Source of the DNA: Cupriavidus pauculus
Lineage (GTDB): Bacteria; Pseudomonadota; Gammaproteobacteria; Burkholderiales; Burkholderiaceae
Direction: 5' to 3'
Length of the DNA: 64,000 bases
Assembly (NCBI RefSeq): GCF_008801835.1
Contig: NZ_VZOW01000027.1
Span: forward strand, 1 to 64,000
Shown here: in pieces, positions 1 to 8,053 of the stretch
Position numbering within the stretch: the first letter of the stretch is position 1
Layout of the letters: the number at the start of each line of letters is the position of its first letter
The notes under the pieces: model-generated
Seen by the model: the letters and a program-made list of their open reading frames with translations, nothing else
What the model was told of the DNA's origin: nothing
Databases searched by the model: none
Position numbers and translations under genes: made by a program

Positions 1-66
1 CACCAGCCGTACCGCTTCCAGCTTGAATTCCAGCGTGTACTGCGCCCGCTTTGTCTTGCTTGTCAT
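1..66 (-). CDS. IS3-family transposase OrfA, N-terminal fragment
   Basis: The first 22 codons of a leftward gene run off the window edge. They read MTSKTKRAQYTLEFKLEAVR and two more residues, the usual start of the helix-turn-helix OrfA of IS3-family elements, which binds the terminal inverted repeats. A good ribosome site (AAGGAGAG) lies 5 bases before the ATG at position 66. Nothing can be said about OrfB or about whether the element is intact, because the rest lies outside the window. Confidence 0.75.
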   Translation of the reverse strand, partial: MTSKTKRAQYTLEFKLEAVRLV

Positions 67-127
67 CACATCTCTCCTTGCTTCAGTTTAACCTCAGCAA
101 GGGATTCGTTTTGCGGGGGCAAGCTCA
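1..127. mobile_element. terminal part of an IS3-family insertion sequence
   Basis: The sequence upstream of orfA reads on the minus strand as TGAGCTTGCCCCCGC from position 127, which resembles the TG-starting ends of IS3-family elements. The neighbouring isomerase gene becomes readable only right of about position 122-128, so the IS boundary is placed there. The exact last base is uncertain because the other inverted repeat is not in the window. Confidence 0.5.
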
Positions 128-721
128 AAACGGTCTGCAGCTCTCGCAATGCTGGAGCGCGCTGTTGCTCTTGGAACAGATGCAATCCAGTCCCCTGCAA
201 CGACGTTAGATGACTGCGATCCATCTACGGTTGATAGTGATCTTCGCTGGCTGTGCGACGAGGCTTCACGCTACGGTATTCGCGTATGTTACGAGCCAAT
301 GGCTTGGAGTGTTCTGGATCATACCTTGCCCGCAGCATGGGAACGAATTCAACGGATTGGCGCTGAGAATCTCGGAATCGTTGTCGACATGTTTCACATC
401 TGCTCTCGTGGATGAACCGTTGCAGATATGGATGGCATAGACGTTGCGAAGATTTATCAGGTGCAGCTATCAGATCTTGAGTTCGAAGTGTCGCCTAGCG
501 ATATGCCACGCCTAATTGAGAGCGCGCGGCACTATCGAGTATTCCCAGGACAGGGTAAATTCTCAATGCAGCCCTTTTTGTCCAAGCTAAAGAGAGCCGG
601 CTATCAGGGCCCTGTTGGGGTCGAGGTGTTCAGTGATGCTCTTAAGAAGGAGGACCCCTTGAGTGTCGCAATGCAAGCAAAGAAGTCGCTCTATAAGGTT
701 TGGTTTGACACTGATATCTAG
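128..721 (+). pseudogene. broken sugar phosphate isomerase/epimerase (TIM barrel)
   Basis: Two stretches in the same frame (149-415 and 428-721) together give about 195 residues of the C-terminal part of a xylose-isomerase-like TIM-barrel protein (YEPMAW, VVDMFH, GVEVFSD blocks). They are separated only by an in-frame TGA at 413-415 and four codons, so a single nonsense change inactivates the reading frame. The N-terminal half is missing where the insertion sequence abuts. Such proteins isomerise or dehydrate sugars or cyclic acids. This copy is almost surely nonfunctional. Confidence 0.65.
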
Positions 722-977
722 GGGATTCTAGACCAGCAAGAATTTTTCAAAAGTCGATCGCCCGCTTAGTGCGGGACTTCTGTATGGCGAGCGTAATTCG
801 AAGGGTTTTGGTCGTATCAGCTGCATAAATTATTGGTGCCTCATCTTTTCGAATCACCGCCGAAAACCGAAAAGTGGCGCACTTGCTCCGCATAGGAATT
901 ATCTTCTGGCATGCGCAACCAGCAGCCGCACTCGGGGTGTTGAGATGGCAGCTACGTGCTGCCATTTAAATTTTCGG
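722..977. other. intergenic region without a recognisable gene
   Basis: About 255 bases between the isomerase remnant and the outer-membrane factor gene. An open frame on the minus strand (747-965) has no recognisable protein features and no ribosome site, so I do not call it. The only structure I see is the hairpin at 945-965. Confidence 0.5.
945..965 (+). terminator. perfect 8-bp hairpin, terminator-like
   Basis: ATGGCAGC and GCTGCCAT pair around the loop TACGT. On the plus strand the stem is followed by TTAAATTTT, the better orientation for a rho-independent stop. It also sits just past the 3' end of the leftward outer-membrane factor gene and may serve both sides. Confidence 0.5.
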
Positions 978-2432
978 TCAAGTCCCGGCTTGCCAACCAC
1001 CGCCGAGTGACTTGTAAAGGGCGACAAGCGCGAGGGAAACGTCCTCCGCGCCTGATATGGCCGCGTCACGGTTTGTCAACAAAGCTTGTCTTGCGGCCAG
1101 TACCTGCTGCAGGTCAACGAGGCCAACAGAGTATCTGCGTTGCGCGTCGTCGAAGGACTGCTGGCTCTGGGTCACGGTTTGATCCAGCTGGTTGAGCCGA
1201 CGTTGCGTGGCAGCATAATCCGTCAATCCGTCGTCGACCTCATGCCATGCCCGCAGCACAGTCTGCTGGTATTGAATGGCGGCCTGCTGCTGCTGGGCCT
1301 GCCGCAACGTTAGCACGCTGTGCAGCCGTCCGCCTTCGAAGATCGGCAGGCTGATGGCTGGTCCAATCGCGAAGGTTCGGCTGCCCCAGGTTCCCAGGTC
1401 CGAAAGCTGAAGTGCCTGCGAGCCCATGTCACCCGACAGGGTGATACGGGGATAGAAGTCGCCGACAGCCACGCCGACATTGGCTGTTGCAGCGTGAAGG
1501 GTAGCTTCTGCCTGCCGGATGTCCGGGCGTTGCTCAACCAGTTGGGAGGGCAGGCCGACGGGCACCTGCGGAGGAACGGGTGGAAGCGGGGCAGGTGCAT
1601 CCAGTTCCTTTTCGAGCGCGCGTGGCGGTGCCCCTAGCAGAAAGCTCAGCGCATTGACGAGATGGGCCTGCTGTTGCTGCAGGGGCGGCAGCCGCGCTTC
1701 GATCTGGGCGGCATTCAGCGCCGCATCGGCCACTTCGACCTGCGTTGCCGCACCATGCGTGAAGCGGACGCGAGCCAGATCGAGGCGATGACGCGCTACT
1801 TCACTGGCCTGGTCGAGCAGGGCCTGCCTGGCCTGTACCGCCCGCAACTGAATATAGTTCCGGGCGGTCTCTGCGCACACGGAAAGCAGGACGCCACGAC
1901 GCGCATCGGCTGATGCTTCGATGGTCGCGTCAGCCGATTCAACTTCACGCCGTACTCGTCCCCACAGGTCCAGCTCCCACGAGGCATCGAAACCCGCTTG
2001 CCATACGTTGTAATCGTGTTCACCGTGCTCGCCCGAAGGATCGACCAGTCCTGTGGAACTGGCTCGCGCGTGCCGGTAGGCCGCATCCGCTTCCACATGG
2101 GGTTCTGCGTCTGCTGTGATGGCCTGGCGCTCGGCGCGACTTTGCCTGAGCCGGCTGCTTGCCACCCGGACATCCAGATTGGCAGTCGTCACCCGGTCAA
2201 CCAGCGACGTGAGCTCCGCGTCGCCAAATACCTTCCACCAGTCTGGATCAATCGTGGCTGGAACGGGCTGGCTCGGCGTGCCTGCAGTGTCAGCCACCGG
2301 CTTCCACTGCGCTGGCATGGCGTTGGCAGGCCGATGAAAATCGGGGCCCACCGTACAGGAAGTCAGCATGGTGCTGAGTGGTACCATCAGCAACATCACC
2401 GCCCGAGCACTGCATCTTGCACAACGAATCAC
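978..2432 (-). CDS. NodT-family outer-membrane efflux lipoprotein
   Basis: Outer-membrane channel of a tripartite efflux pump (TolC/OprM/NodT class). I start it at the GTG at 2432, giving 484 residues. The N-terminus then reads as a signal sequence with lipobox LTSC (Cys 26) followed by TVGPDFHRP, the typical NodT opening. The longer open frame upstream would overlap the preceding gene. The body has the family's repeated coiled-coil and beta-barrel halves (for example ASSRLRQSRAER and the C-terminal VGLVDLQQVLAA). It is cotranscribed after the carboxymuconolactone decarboxylase-like gene 40 bases upstream and probably completes the EmrA/EmrB-type pump encoded at 4.2-7.1 kb. Confidence 0.85.
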   Translation of the reverse strand: MIRCARCSARAVMLLMVPLSTMLTSCTVGPDFHRPANAMPAQWKPVADTAGTPSQPVPATIDPDWWKVFGDAELTSLVDRVTTANLDVRVASSRLRQSRAERQAITADAEPHVEADAAYRHARASSTGLVDPSGEHGEHDYNVWQAGFDASWELDLWGRVRREVESADATIEASADARRGVLLSVCAETARNYIQLRAVQARQALLDQASEVARHRLDLARVRFTHGAATQVEVADAALNAAQIEARLPPLQQQQAHLVNALSFLLGAPPRALEKELDAPAPLPPVPPQVPVGLPSQLVEQRPDIRQAEATLHAATANVGVAVGDFYPRITLSGDMGSQALQLSDLGTWGSRTFAIGPAISLPIFEGGRLHSVLTLRQAQQQQAAIQYQQTVLRAWHEVDDGLTDYAATQRRLNQLDQTVTQSQQSFDDAQRRYSVGLVDLQQVLAARQALLTNRDAAISGAEDVSLALVALYKSLGGGWQAGT

Positions 2433-2472
2433 GTTAGCCTGCCTTATGCCATGAATTCGGGAAACCGGCGTC

Positions 2473-2880
2473 TTACGCGCCGGTCGCCGCAAACGCTTCG
2501 CCCGCAAGCTGGATCGCGGCCAGGGCTGCGGGCACACCGGCAGGGATGCCGATCTGGATGATCGTATCGATCACTTCCTGGCGCGAGACGCCAGCGCGCA
2601 ACGCCGAGGCGATCCGCAGCTTCAGGATGGGTGCGGCTGTCGCGCCCAGTGCGGCACATACCGCCACCATGATGATCTCCCGGGTACGCAGGTCGAGCGA
2701 ACTCTGGCCATAGACATCCGCAAACTCCCACTCCATGACAAACCGGCCAATCGCTGGAGCTAGGTCTTTCAGCCCGTCCAGGAATGCGCCCGAAGGCAGC
2801 CCCGTGATCTGCTCAAAGGCAGCCTGGCCGGCCAGGAAGCGCTGGTCATCGTTCGATGGTGTTCCAGTGATGTTGCTCAT
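2473..2880 (-). CDS. carboxymuconolactone decarboxylase-family protein
   Basis: A 135-residue protein with the CMD/AhpD fold: a helical core with LRTREIIMVAVCAALGA in the middle. The family includes 4-carboxymuconolactone decarboxylase of the protocatechuate pathway and AhpD-like peroxide reductases. A single visible Cys in the core argues against a classic CxxC AhpD. The ATG at 2880 has the ribosome site GAAGGAA. It is divergent from the TetR gene at 3109, with three operator-like repeats between them, so repression by that regulator is likely. The substrate cannot be inferred. Confidence 0.75.
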   Translation of the reverse strand: MSNITGTPSNDDQRFLAGQAAFEQITGLPSGAFLDGLKDLAPAIGRFVMEWEFADVYGQSSLDLRTREIIMVAVCAALGATAAPILKLRIASALRAGVSRQEVIDTIIQIGIPAGVPAALAAIQLAGEAFAATGA

Positions 2881-2970
2881 GATGTATTCCTTCAGATGGA
2901 CAAAAGTTCGGGTGAGGGATGAGGACGGGTGACTGACTGGTGGCAAATGGTCGCTGGATGGTCCCATTAT

Positions 2971-3088
2971 TTACCGGTTGGTAATTATGCTGCTCGACGC
3001 GCATGGCCGTCAAGGCTTATTTACCGGATGGCAATCTATGGATTTTTACATTGTGCTGGGTACGTTTCTCTTGTTTACCGGCTGGTGA
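2971..3088. promoter_or_regulatory. three TetR operator-like repeats
   Basis: TTACCGGTTGGTAA (2971-2984), TTACCGGATGGCAA (3021-3034) and TTACCGGCTGGTGA (3075-3088) share the form TTACC-N4-GGTAA. They are spaced 50 and 54 bases apart, about five helical turns. They fill the divergent region between the decarboxylase-like gene and the TetR gene. The same half-sites occur at the centre of the palindrome at 7150-7185, which ties both promoters to one repressor. Confidence 0.7.
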
Positions 3089-3108
3089 TCTGTCGCTATG
3101 CTGGGGGA

Positions 3109-3849
3109 ATGGTTAAATCGATTCAATCCGCAAGCAAGCGCGTTCCCGTGGCGACGCGCGACGTATCCGGGACGCCAGCGCGTCCCAGGCGCCGGCGCAT
3201 GTTGCCGGAGGACCGAGAGAAAGAGATCATTGAAGAATCGGTCCGCTTTTTCGCAGAGGTCGGTTTCGAAGGGACACTGCGCGAACTGGCCCTGCGCCTA
3301 GGCATTACCCACCAGAATCTGTTCCGCTATTTCCCGACCAAGGAAGCCCTGATCGACCGGGTGTACCAGGAGGTTTATCTGAGCCGCTGGCAGCCGGAGT
3401 GGGAAGCGATGCTCAGGCAGCCTGGTAAGTCTCTGGAGGCGCGGCTGATCGACTTCTACAAGGCTTACCTGCACGCGATCTTTCGCTACGATTGGGTGAG
3501 GATCTTCGTGTTTGCAGGACTCAAGGGCGTTGGCATCAGCCAGCGCTATCTTGCCCTGATCCAGACGCGGCTGATCGAGCCGCTTGCCATTGAATTGCGC
3601 AGCCTGTCCGGCGACACACCGACGCGCAAGGCTTTGTCGGCGGATGAGCTCGAGGTGGCGTGGGGCCTGCACGGCGAGCTGTTCTATCTCGCTGTGCGCC
3701 GGTGGGTTTATGACATGCCGGTTCCGGACGATCTGGACAGGGTGATCGAGACCGCCATTGCCCGTTTCCTGCATGGCGCACCGGCCGCCATGCAGGCCGT
3801 GGCGCGCGATCGCGCTAGTGCAAAGCCGCTACGCCAGCGCGGGCGATAG
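3109..3849 (+). CDS. TetR-family transcriptional repressor
   Basis: 246 residues from the ATG at 3109, which has GGGGG just upstream. A longer in-frame start would run through the operator repeats. The N-terminal helix-turn-helix reads LRELALRLGITHQNLFRYFP followed by TKEALIDRVYQE, the standard TetR recognition-helix block at about residues 60-90. The C-terminal ligand domain is variable. It overlaps the end of the convergent glcG-like gene by 35 bases. By position it should control its own promoter, the decarboxylase/NodT pair and probably the pump operon. The inducer is unknown. Confidence 0.85.
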   Translation: MVKSIQSASKRVPVATRDVSGTPARPRRRRMLPEDREKEIIEESVRFFAEVGFEGTLRELALRLGITHQNLFRYFPTKEALIDRVYQEVYLSRWQPEWEAMLRQPGKSLEARLIDFYKAYLHAIFRYDWVRIFVFAGLKGVGISQRYLALIQTRLIEPLAIELRSLSGDTPTRKALSADELEVAWGLHGELFYLAVRRWVYDMPVPDDLDRVIETAIARFLHGAPAAMQAVARDRASAKPLRQRGR

Positions 3850-4213
3850 TTTCGTCCTGTTCGCCGGAGCCACCGCTCACGCCGATGGCCCCGACGATCA
3901 TGCCATCGCGAAGCAGTGGCATGCCCCCGGCGTAGACCGCGACACGGCCACCATGGGAACTGTGAATGCCGAAGAACGGCCCGCCGGGCTGGCTGTACCC
4001 GGCCAGTTCGGCGGTGCTCATGTCGAAGGCTCGAGCCGTAAATGCCTTGTCGATTGCTATCTGGATTGCGCCAATGCGTGCACCATCCATACGGATGTGC
4101 GCGACAAGATGGCCTCCCGCGTCGACCACCGCGATGTTCACCGCGAGGTCGATCCGCTCGGCTTCGGCCTGCGCCGCTGCGAGAACCTGACGGGCGTCAT
4201 TCAGATTGATCAT
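3815..4213 (-). CDS. GlcG/HbpS-family protein
   Basis: 132 residues, full length for the family. It has the typical DLAVNIAVVDAGGHLVAH strand-turn, the DKAFTAR helix and the C-terminal GAIGVSGGSGEQDE loop. GlcG/HbpS proteins are small alpha/beta proteins. Some bind haem and sense oxidative stress, and others sit in glycolate or diol operons as accessory factors. The ATG at 4213 has the site AAGGAG and overlaps the end of the transporter gene by 17 bases, so it is the last gene of the pump operon. Its role there is not known. Confidence 0.8.
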   Translation of the reverse strand: MINLNDARQVLAAAQAEAERIDLAVNIAVVDAGGHLVAHIRMDGARIGAIQIAIDKAFTARAFDMSTAELAGYSQPGGPFFGIHSSHGGRVAVYAGGMPLLRDGMIVGAIGVSGGSGEQDETIARAGVAALH

Positions 4214-5972
4214 GAGCGGAACTCCTTTGCTGGGTATTGGAAACTATTGTCGACGGATGCTCTCCGGCGTGCGTAAGCCCAGGCGCCGGATTTCCTCCGC
4301 GATGGGCATTTGTGCCCGGGTGCCCGGACCCGTAAAACCTCATGCACACTGCCAGCACTGCGCCGGACAGCATTGCCACGGCAAGCGCAGCCAGTGTGTC
4401 GGCATGTGCAAGGATCTGTGCCTGGAGCCGCACGTTGCCAGCCAGCAGCTGTAGAGCCTGCGCCGTTGCCTGATCGCTGCCGGTTGCTCGTGCGCTGACC
4501 GCTGTCATGAGGGCATCCAGGCGGGCGGACACGGCTGCGGCGGACGTGCTCACGTGGTCCATGATGACGTTGGACCTGGCCTGCTCGCGCACCCGGTCGA
4601 GGGTGCTGATCCACGCGAGTCCAATCGTGCCGCCGAGACTGCGCATCACGTTGAACACCAGGGCCGCATGTAGTCCTTCGCGTGGCAGCAGATCACCGAC
4701 AAACAGGTACAGCAGTGGCAACAGGATCAGGGGGAGACCCAGTCCCTGAAGGATCTGTCCGATGCGCAGATCACCAGCGATCCAAACGCTATCGATGTTC
4801 AGGCTGTCATGGAGGACGCCGGCCGCGACCAGCACGAACCCCAACGCCAGCAACCGGCGGGGGCCACCCAGCCATTTTCTGTCCAGACACAGTATTGCGC
4901 CGGCATAACTGATCACCTGCGGCCACGCGGCGTCCCACAGCACCGGCCCCAGCTCGACCGGACGATAGTCATGGGCCTGCATGAGATATTGGGGGATCAC
5001 ATAACCGCAGCCTGTTGCGGCGAGCCCGAAGGGCACGACGCCCCAGGCGCCCAGCATGATGTTTCGCCTTGACAGAAGTTTGACGTTGAGTAGCCGGTCC
5101 CGCCGCAGGCTTGCCGCGTGAGAGGCAAAGCCGCATACGGCGACTGTACCGGCAACGAGCAGCACACGAATGGGTGTCGAATGCAGCCAGTCAAGCCGGT
5201 TGCCCTGATCGAACCCGCAGGCGAGCATGCCCAGCCCCCCGACGAAAAGCAGCAGTCCGAAGCGGTCGGTATGAAGCAGGGGCCGCAGGCGCACGGTTTC
5301 ACGTGGCAGGCCGTAAGCGCCCGCAATCCACGCGAGCATGCCAGGAAGCAGGTTGGCGAGAAACAGAGACTGCCATCCCCAGTTGTCCAGCAGCCAGCCC
5401 GTGATTCCGGCCGCCACCTGCGGGGCGAGTGTCGAGGCCGAGGTGTAGAGGGCCAGCGCGAGCGCACGATGTCGAGGCGGCAGGGTGCGCAGCAACGCGA
5501 CGATGGCCATCGGCAACAGCGCGCCACCGGCTAGTCCCTGGGCGGCGCGCGTGACGAGAACGACGGCATATGGAGGACTGAGCGCGAGTAGCCCCGAAGC
5601 TGCCGTGAAGAGGCATGTCGCTCCCAGCAGTACCCGCCGTAGGGATAACGCGGTGGCCAGCCAGCATCCGGTTACCACGCCGCCGACATCGCCGGCCGCA
5701 TAGGCCGTTGAGAGCCACGAGCCGTCGTCGACGCCGAGGCCCAGGCCGCCACGCACGTCAGCAAATCCGAGCACCGCGTAGCGGGCACCGAGCATGGTCA
5801 TCCAGGCCGCAGCGATTGCGGCCACGCAGGCGGCAAGCCGGTGGTGGTCCCATGGCGGCAGGCGGCGGGACGGTCGCGACCATCCTGCGACAGGCCTTTC
5901 GGGGGGCGGCCCGTCCGTACCCGAGCCTGCGGCGGCAGACATGCGTTCGCTCACAGCCTCCCCCGTAGCCAA
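4197..5972 (-). CDS. MFS multidrug transporter, EmrB/DHA2 type
   Basis: A 591-residue inner-membrane proton antiporter with about 14 predicted membrane segments. Motif-C-like and family blocks are visible (ADVRGGLGLGVDDGSWLSTA, RAAQGLAGGALLPMAI, RSLGGTIGLAW). DHA2 transporters work with an EmrA adaptor and an outer-membrane channel. It follows the adaptor gene with a small overlap. An alternative start is the ATG at 5942, just after the upstream stop, with GGGGGAGG somewhat far upstream. The C-terminus is long and hydrophilic. The substrate is unknown, and the neighbouring genes suggest an aromatic or other organic acid. Confidence 0.85.
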   Translation of the reverse strand: MATGEAVSERMSAAAGSGTDGPPPERPVAGWSRPSRRLPPWDHHRLAACVAAIAAAWMTMLGARYAVLGFADVRGGLGLGVDDGSWLSTAYAAGDVGGVVTGCWLATALSLRRVLLGATCLFTAASGLLALSPPYAVVLVTRAAQGLAGGALLPMAIVALLRTLPPRHRALALALYTSASTLAPQVAAGITGWLLDNWGWQSLFLANLLPGMLAWIAGAYGLPRETVRLRPLLHTDRFGLLLFVGGLGMLACGFDQGNRLDWLHSTPIRVLLVAGTVAVCGFASHAASLRRDRLLNVKLLSRRNIMLGAWGVVPFGLAATGCGYVIPQYLMQAHDYRPVELGPVLWDAAWPQVISYAGAILCLDRKWLGGPRRLLALGFVLVAAGVLHDSLNIDSVWIAGDLRIGQILQGLGLPLILLPLLYLFVGDLLPREGLHAALVFNVMRSLGGTIGLAWISTLDRVREQARSNVIMDHVSTSAAAVSARLDALMTAVSARATGSDQATAQALQLLAGNVRLQAQILAHADTLAALAVAMLSGAVLAVCMRFYGSGHPGTNAHRGGNPAPGLTHAGEHPSTIVSNTQQRSSAHDQSE

Positions 5973-7144
5973 CCGGACAGCCCGCTCACGAGGCCGCTAG
6001 GCCGCGACCCGCCTGGCGTTTCAACTGACGCGATGACCGACATGCCCGGCAACAGGGAAGCCTGCGAGTTCTGGTCGGGGTCGAGCATAATCTTCACCGG
6101 AAAGCGCTGCACGACCTTGGTGAAGTTGCCCGTCGCGTTGTCTGGTGGCAGCAGGGCGAACTGGGCGCCACTGGCCGGCTGGAGACTGTCCACTGTCCCC
6201 TTGAATACGAGACCCGGCAGGCTGTCGACCCGGATGGAGACGTGCTGTCCGGGATGGATGTGTGTCAGCTGGCCCTCCCTGAAATTGGCGACCACCCACA
6301 CGTGCGGCAAAGGCACCACGTCAACGATCAAGGTGCCGGCGCGGACGTATACGCCGGGGCGGACGTGACGTTCGCCGACGACGCCATCGACTGGCGCCGT
6401 GATGCGCGTCCAGCCAAGATCGATCTTTCTTGAATTCAATATCGACCGCGTTGCCTGGACAGTGGCTCTCGCCTCGTCGATGCTCGCGTTGCCCGTCTGC
6501 ACCTGCTGCTGGGCAGCCATCCACTCGGCGTGGCGTTGTGCAAGGTTGGCGCTCAGGCGTCGGACCTCCGCGTCGATGACGTCGACCTGCTGACGTGATG
6601 CTGAACCGCTCGGGAGCATGGCGTGATAGCGGGTGCGGTCAGCAGCCGCGCGGTCCAGGTCCGCCTGTGTCGCCTGCATGGCTGCCGCGGCCGCCGCCAC
6701 CTGACTTTGCTGATACCGGTTCTGGCTGATGGCCTCGGCCAGGGCGGCGTCGGCGCGTTCAGCGCTCGCCTGTGCTTCGACCACCCGTTCCCGGTAGTCC
6801 ACATCCTGTACCAGCGCCAGTACGTCGCCGGCATGCACGCGCTGGTTGTCATGGACCGGCACGTCGGCGAGATACCCCTCGACGCGCGCGGCTACCGGTG
6901 TCACATCGGCCCGCACGTAGGCATCGTCAGTACTCTGCACGTCGTGCCCGGACAAAGCCGGATACGACGCTGCCATTACAGCAGCCAGAAGTACGGCAGA
7001 CACCAGAATGATGCGCTTCACGGTTCGCGCCCGAGTCGTTCCGTGAGGCCGTCCGAACAGTAATGCCCATCTTCCTTTGCGGCCGTGACGGGCGGTACGC
7101 GCCGGATCACCGTCCACGTCCGCTTTCGAGCGTCGAATCATCAA
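5951..7144 (-). CDS. HlyD/EmrA-type periplasmic adaptor of efflux pump
   Basis: 397 residues. It has a cytoplasmic N-terminus, one membrane anchor (about residues 44-60) and the paired lipoyl/coiled-coil design of membrane fusion proteins. TDDAYVRADVTPVAARVEGY and the second half-motif ITAPVDGVVGERHVRPG are diagnostic for EmrA. It bridges the EmrB-type transporter (next gene) to an outer-membrane factor, probably the NodT protein of this cluster. The ATG at 7144 follows GGAG by 8 bases, and that GGAG is the end of the 36-bp operator palindrome, so repressor and ribosome sites nearly coincide. Confidence 0.88.
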   Translation of the reverse strand: MMIRRSKADVDGDPARTARHGRKGRWALLFGRPHGTTRARTVKRIILVSAVLLAAVMAASYPALSGHDVQSTDDAYVRADVTPVAARVEGYLADVPVHDNQRVHAGDVLALVQDVDYRERVVEAQASAERADAALAEAISQNRYQQSQVAAAAAAMQATQADLDRAAADRTRYHAMLPSGSASRQQVDVIDAEVRRLSANLAQRHAEWMAAQQQVQTGNASIDEARATVQATRSILNSRKIDLGWTRITAPVDGVVGERHVRPGVYVRAGTLIVDVVPLPHVWVVANFREGQLTHIHPGQHVSIRVDSLPGLVFKGTVDSLQPASGAQFALLPPDNATGNFTKVVQRFPVKIMLDPDQNSQASLLPGMSVIASVETPGGSRPSGLVSGLSGWLRGRL

Positions 7145-7149
7145 ACAAG

Positions 7150-7185
7150 CTCCGATATAATTACCAAGTGGTAATTATATCGGAG
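7150..7185. promoter_or_regulatory. 36-bp perfect palindromic operator of the pump operon
   Basis: Seventeen bases (CTCCGATATAATTACCA) are repeated exactly as their reverse complement around a central AG. The centre TTACCAAGTGGTAA matches the TetR half-sites at 2971-3088. The palindrome contains the -10 hexamer on both strands and ends in the ribosome site of the adaptor gene, so a bound repressor would block RNA polymerase directly. Confidence 0.8.
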
Positions 7186-7201
7186 CCGCAGGCCAAGTCA
7201 A
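7174..7201 (-). promoter_or_regulatory. sigma-70 promoter of the pump operon
   Basis: On the minus strand, TTGACT (7201-7196) and TATAAT (7179-7174) are separated by 16 bases. The predicted start falls within the palindrome, about 20-25 bases before the adaptor ATG. A strong promoter held down by an overlapping operator is the simplest reading. Confidence 0.75.
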
Positions 7202-7294
7202 TCAAGCACCGTCTGACGCCCCTTTCGGACGATGGCGACTCCGGCCGCGCCGCCAGGCTTTTCTCGCAGGGGTTGACGTAGTGTGATCAATGAA

Positions 7295-7314
7295 ATATCT
7301 TCGAATGTAGATAT
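7295..7314. promoter_or_regulatory. inverted repeat before second TetR gene
   Basis: ATATCT and AGATAT flank an 8-base loop. A TATAAT lies at the right edge and the tetR start is 21 bases downstream. It may be the self-operator of the downstream TetR. It does not share the TTACC/GGTAA half-site, so the two regulators probably have separate targets. Confidence 0.4.
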
Positions 7315-7334
7315 AATGCGGAGGCAGCGTCGAA

Positions 7335-8012
7335 TTGGGTGACAGCCAGACTGAAACAGGAGCGCGATCGCGACAGCGTGGGCGCCGTCGTCGGGATATG
7401 CCCGACGGGCGGCAGGCTCTCGTGGACGCTGCGACATGTGTTTTTGCGGAACGTGGATACGAGGCTGCGGATTTGCGCACCATCGCCCGCGTCGCCGATG
7501 TCGATCCAGGCCTCGTTCGTATCCATTTCGGCAGCAAGGCTGGTCTTTGGGAGGCGTGTGTGGGCGCTATCGTGGCGCAGGCCGCACCAATGATCTCGGA
7601 AGTCAGGCAGATCGTATCGGATGCAACGGCTCCGGTGAGAGTGCGGTTGAGCATCCTGATTGGCCGTTATGTCGGCTTCAGCTTTGCACATCCGGAAGTT
7701 CGCCAGTTCGTTGCGCAGCATGCGTCCGAAAGCGCCGAAAGGGCGGCACTCCTTACCGAGCGGCTGGTCCGGCCATCCTACGAGGCCAGCCTGCCGCTTA
7801 TCCAGGCCGGCATCGACGCTGGGGTCATACGTGTGCGTCATCCCGCAGCGTTCTTTGCGTTGCTTAATAACGCTGTAAACCAGCCACGCGCTGCACCTGT
7901 GCTGTTGCATCAGCTCTGTCTGGATATTGCGCCAGAAAGCGTCCAGGAACTGCTGACAGCCAGTCTTATCGAGGCCTTTCTCCATGCGCCTGAGTCTTCG
8001 CCGTCTTCCTGA
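7335..8012 (+). CDS. TetR-family regulator (second)
   Basis: 225 residues from a TTG start at 7335 preceded by GGAGG, 10 bases away. An ATG at 7398 is possible but lacks a ribosome site. The helix-turn-helix block LRTIARVADVDPGLVRIHFG is clear at about residues 47-66. The C-terminal domain is of the type in which late helices carry a small-molecule pocket. It is followed 41 bases later by the amidohydrolase in the same direction, so that gene is the likely target. Confidence 0.8.
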   Translation: MGDSQTETGARSRQRGRRRRDMPDGRQALVDAATCVFAERGYEAADLRTIARVADVDPGLVRIHFGSKAGLWEACVGAIVAQAAPMISEVRQIVSDATAPVRVRLSILIGRYVGFSFAHPEVRQFVAQHASESAERAALLTERLVRPSYEASLPLIQAGIDAGVIRVRHPAAFFALLNNAVNQPRAAPVLLHQLCLDIAPESVQELLTASLIEAFLHAPESSPSS

Positions 8013-8053
8013 TAAGAGGCTCAGGACGGCTTCACCCTTCAAGGAACTTCGCC

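Noticed and set aside
747-965. 72-codon minus-strand frame between the isomerase remnant and the NodT gene
   Set aside because: It runs through the terminator hairpin, has no ribosome site and no similarity that I can recognise.
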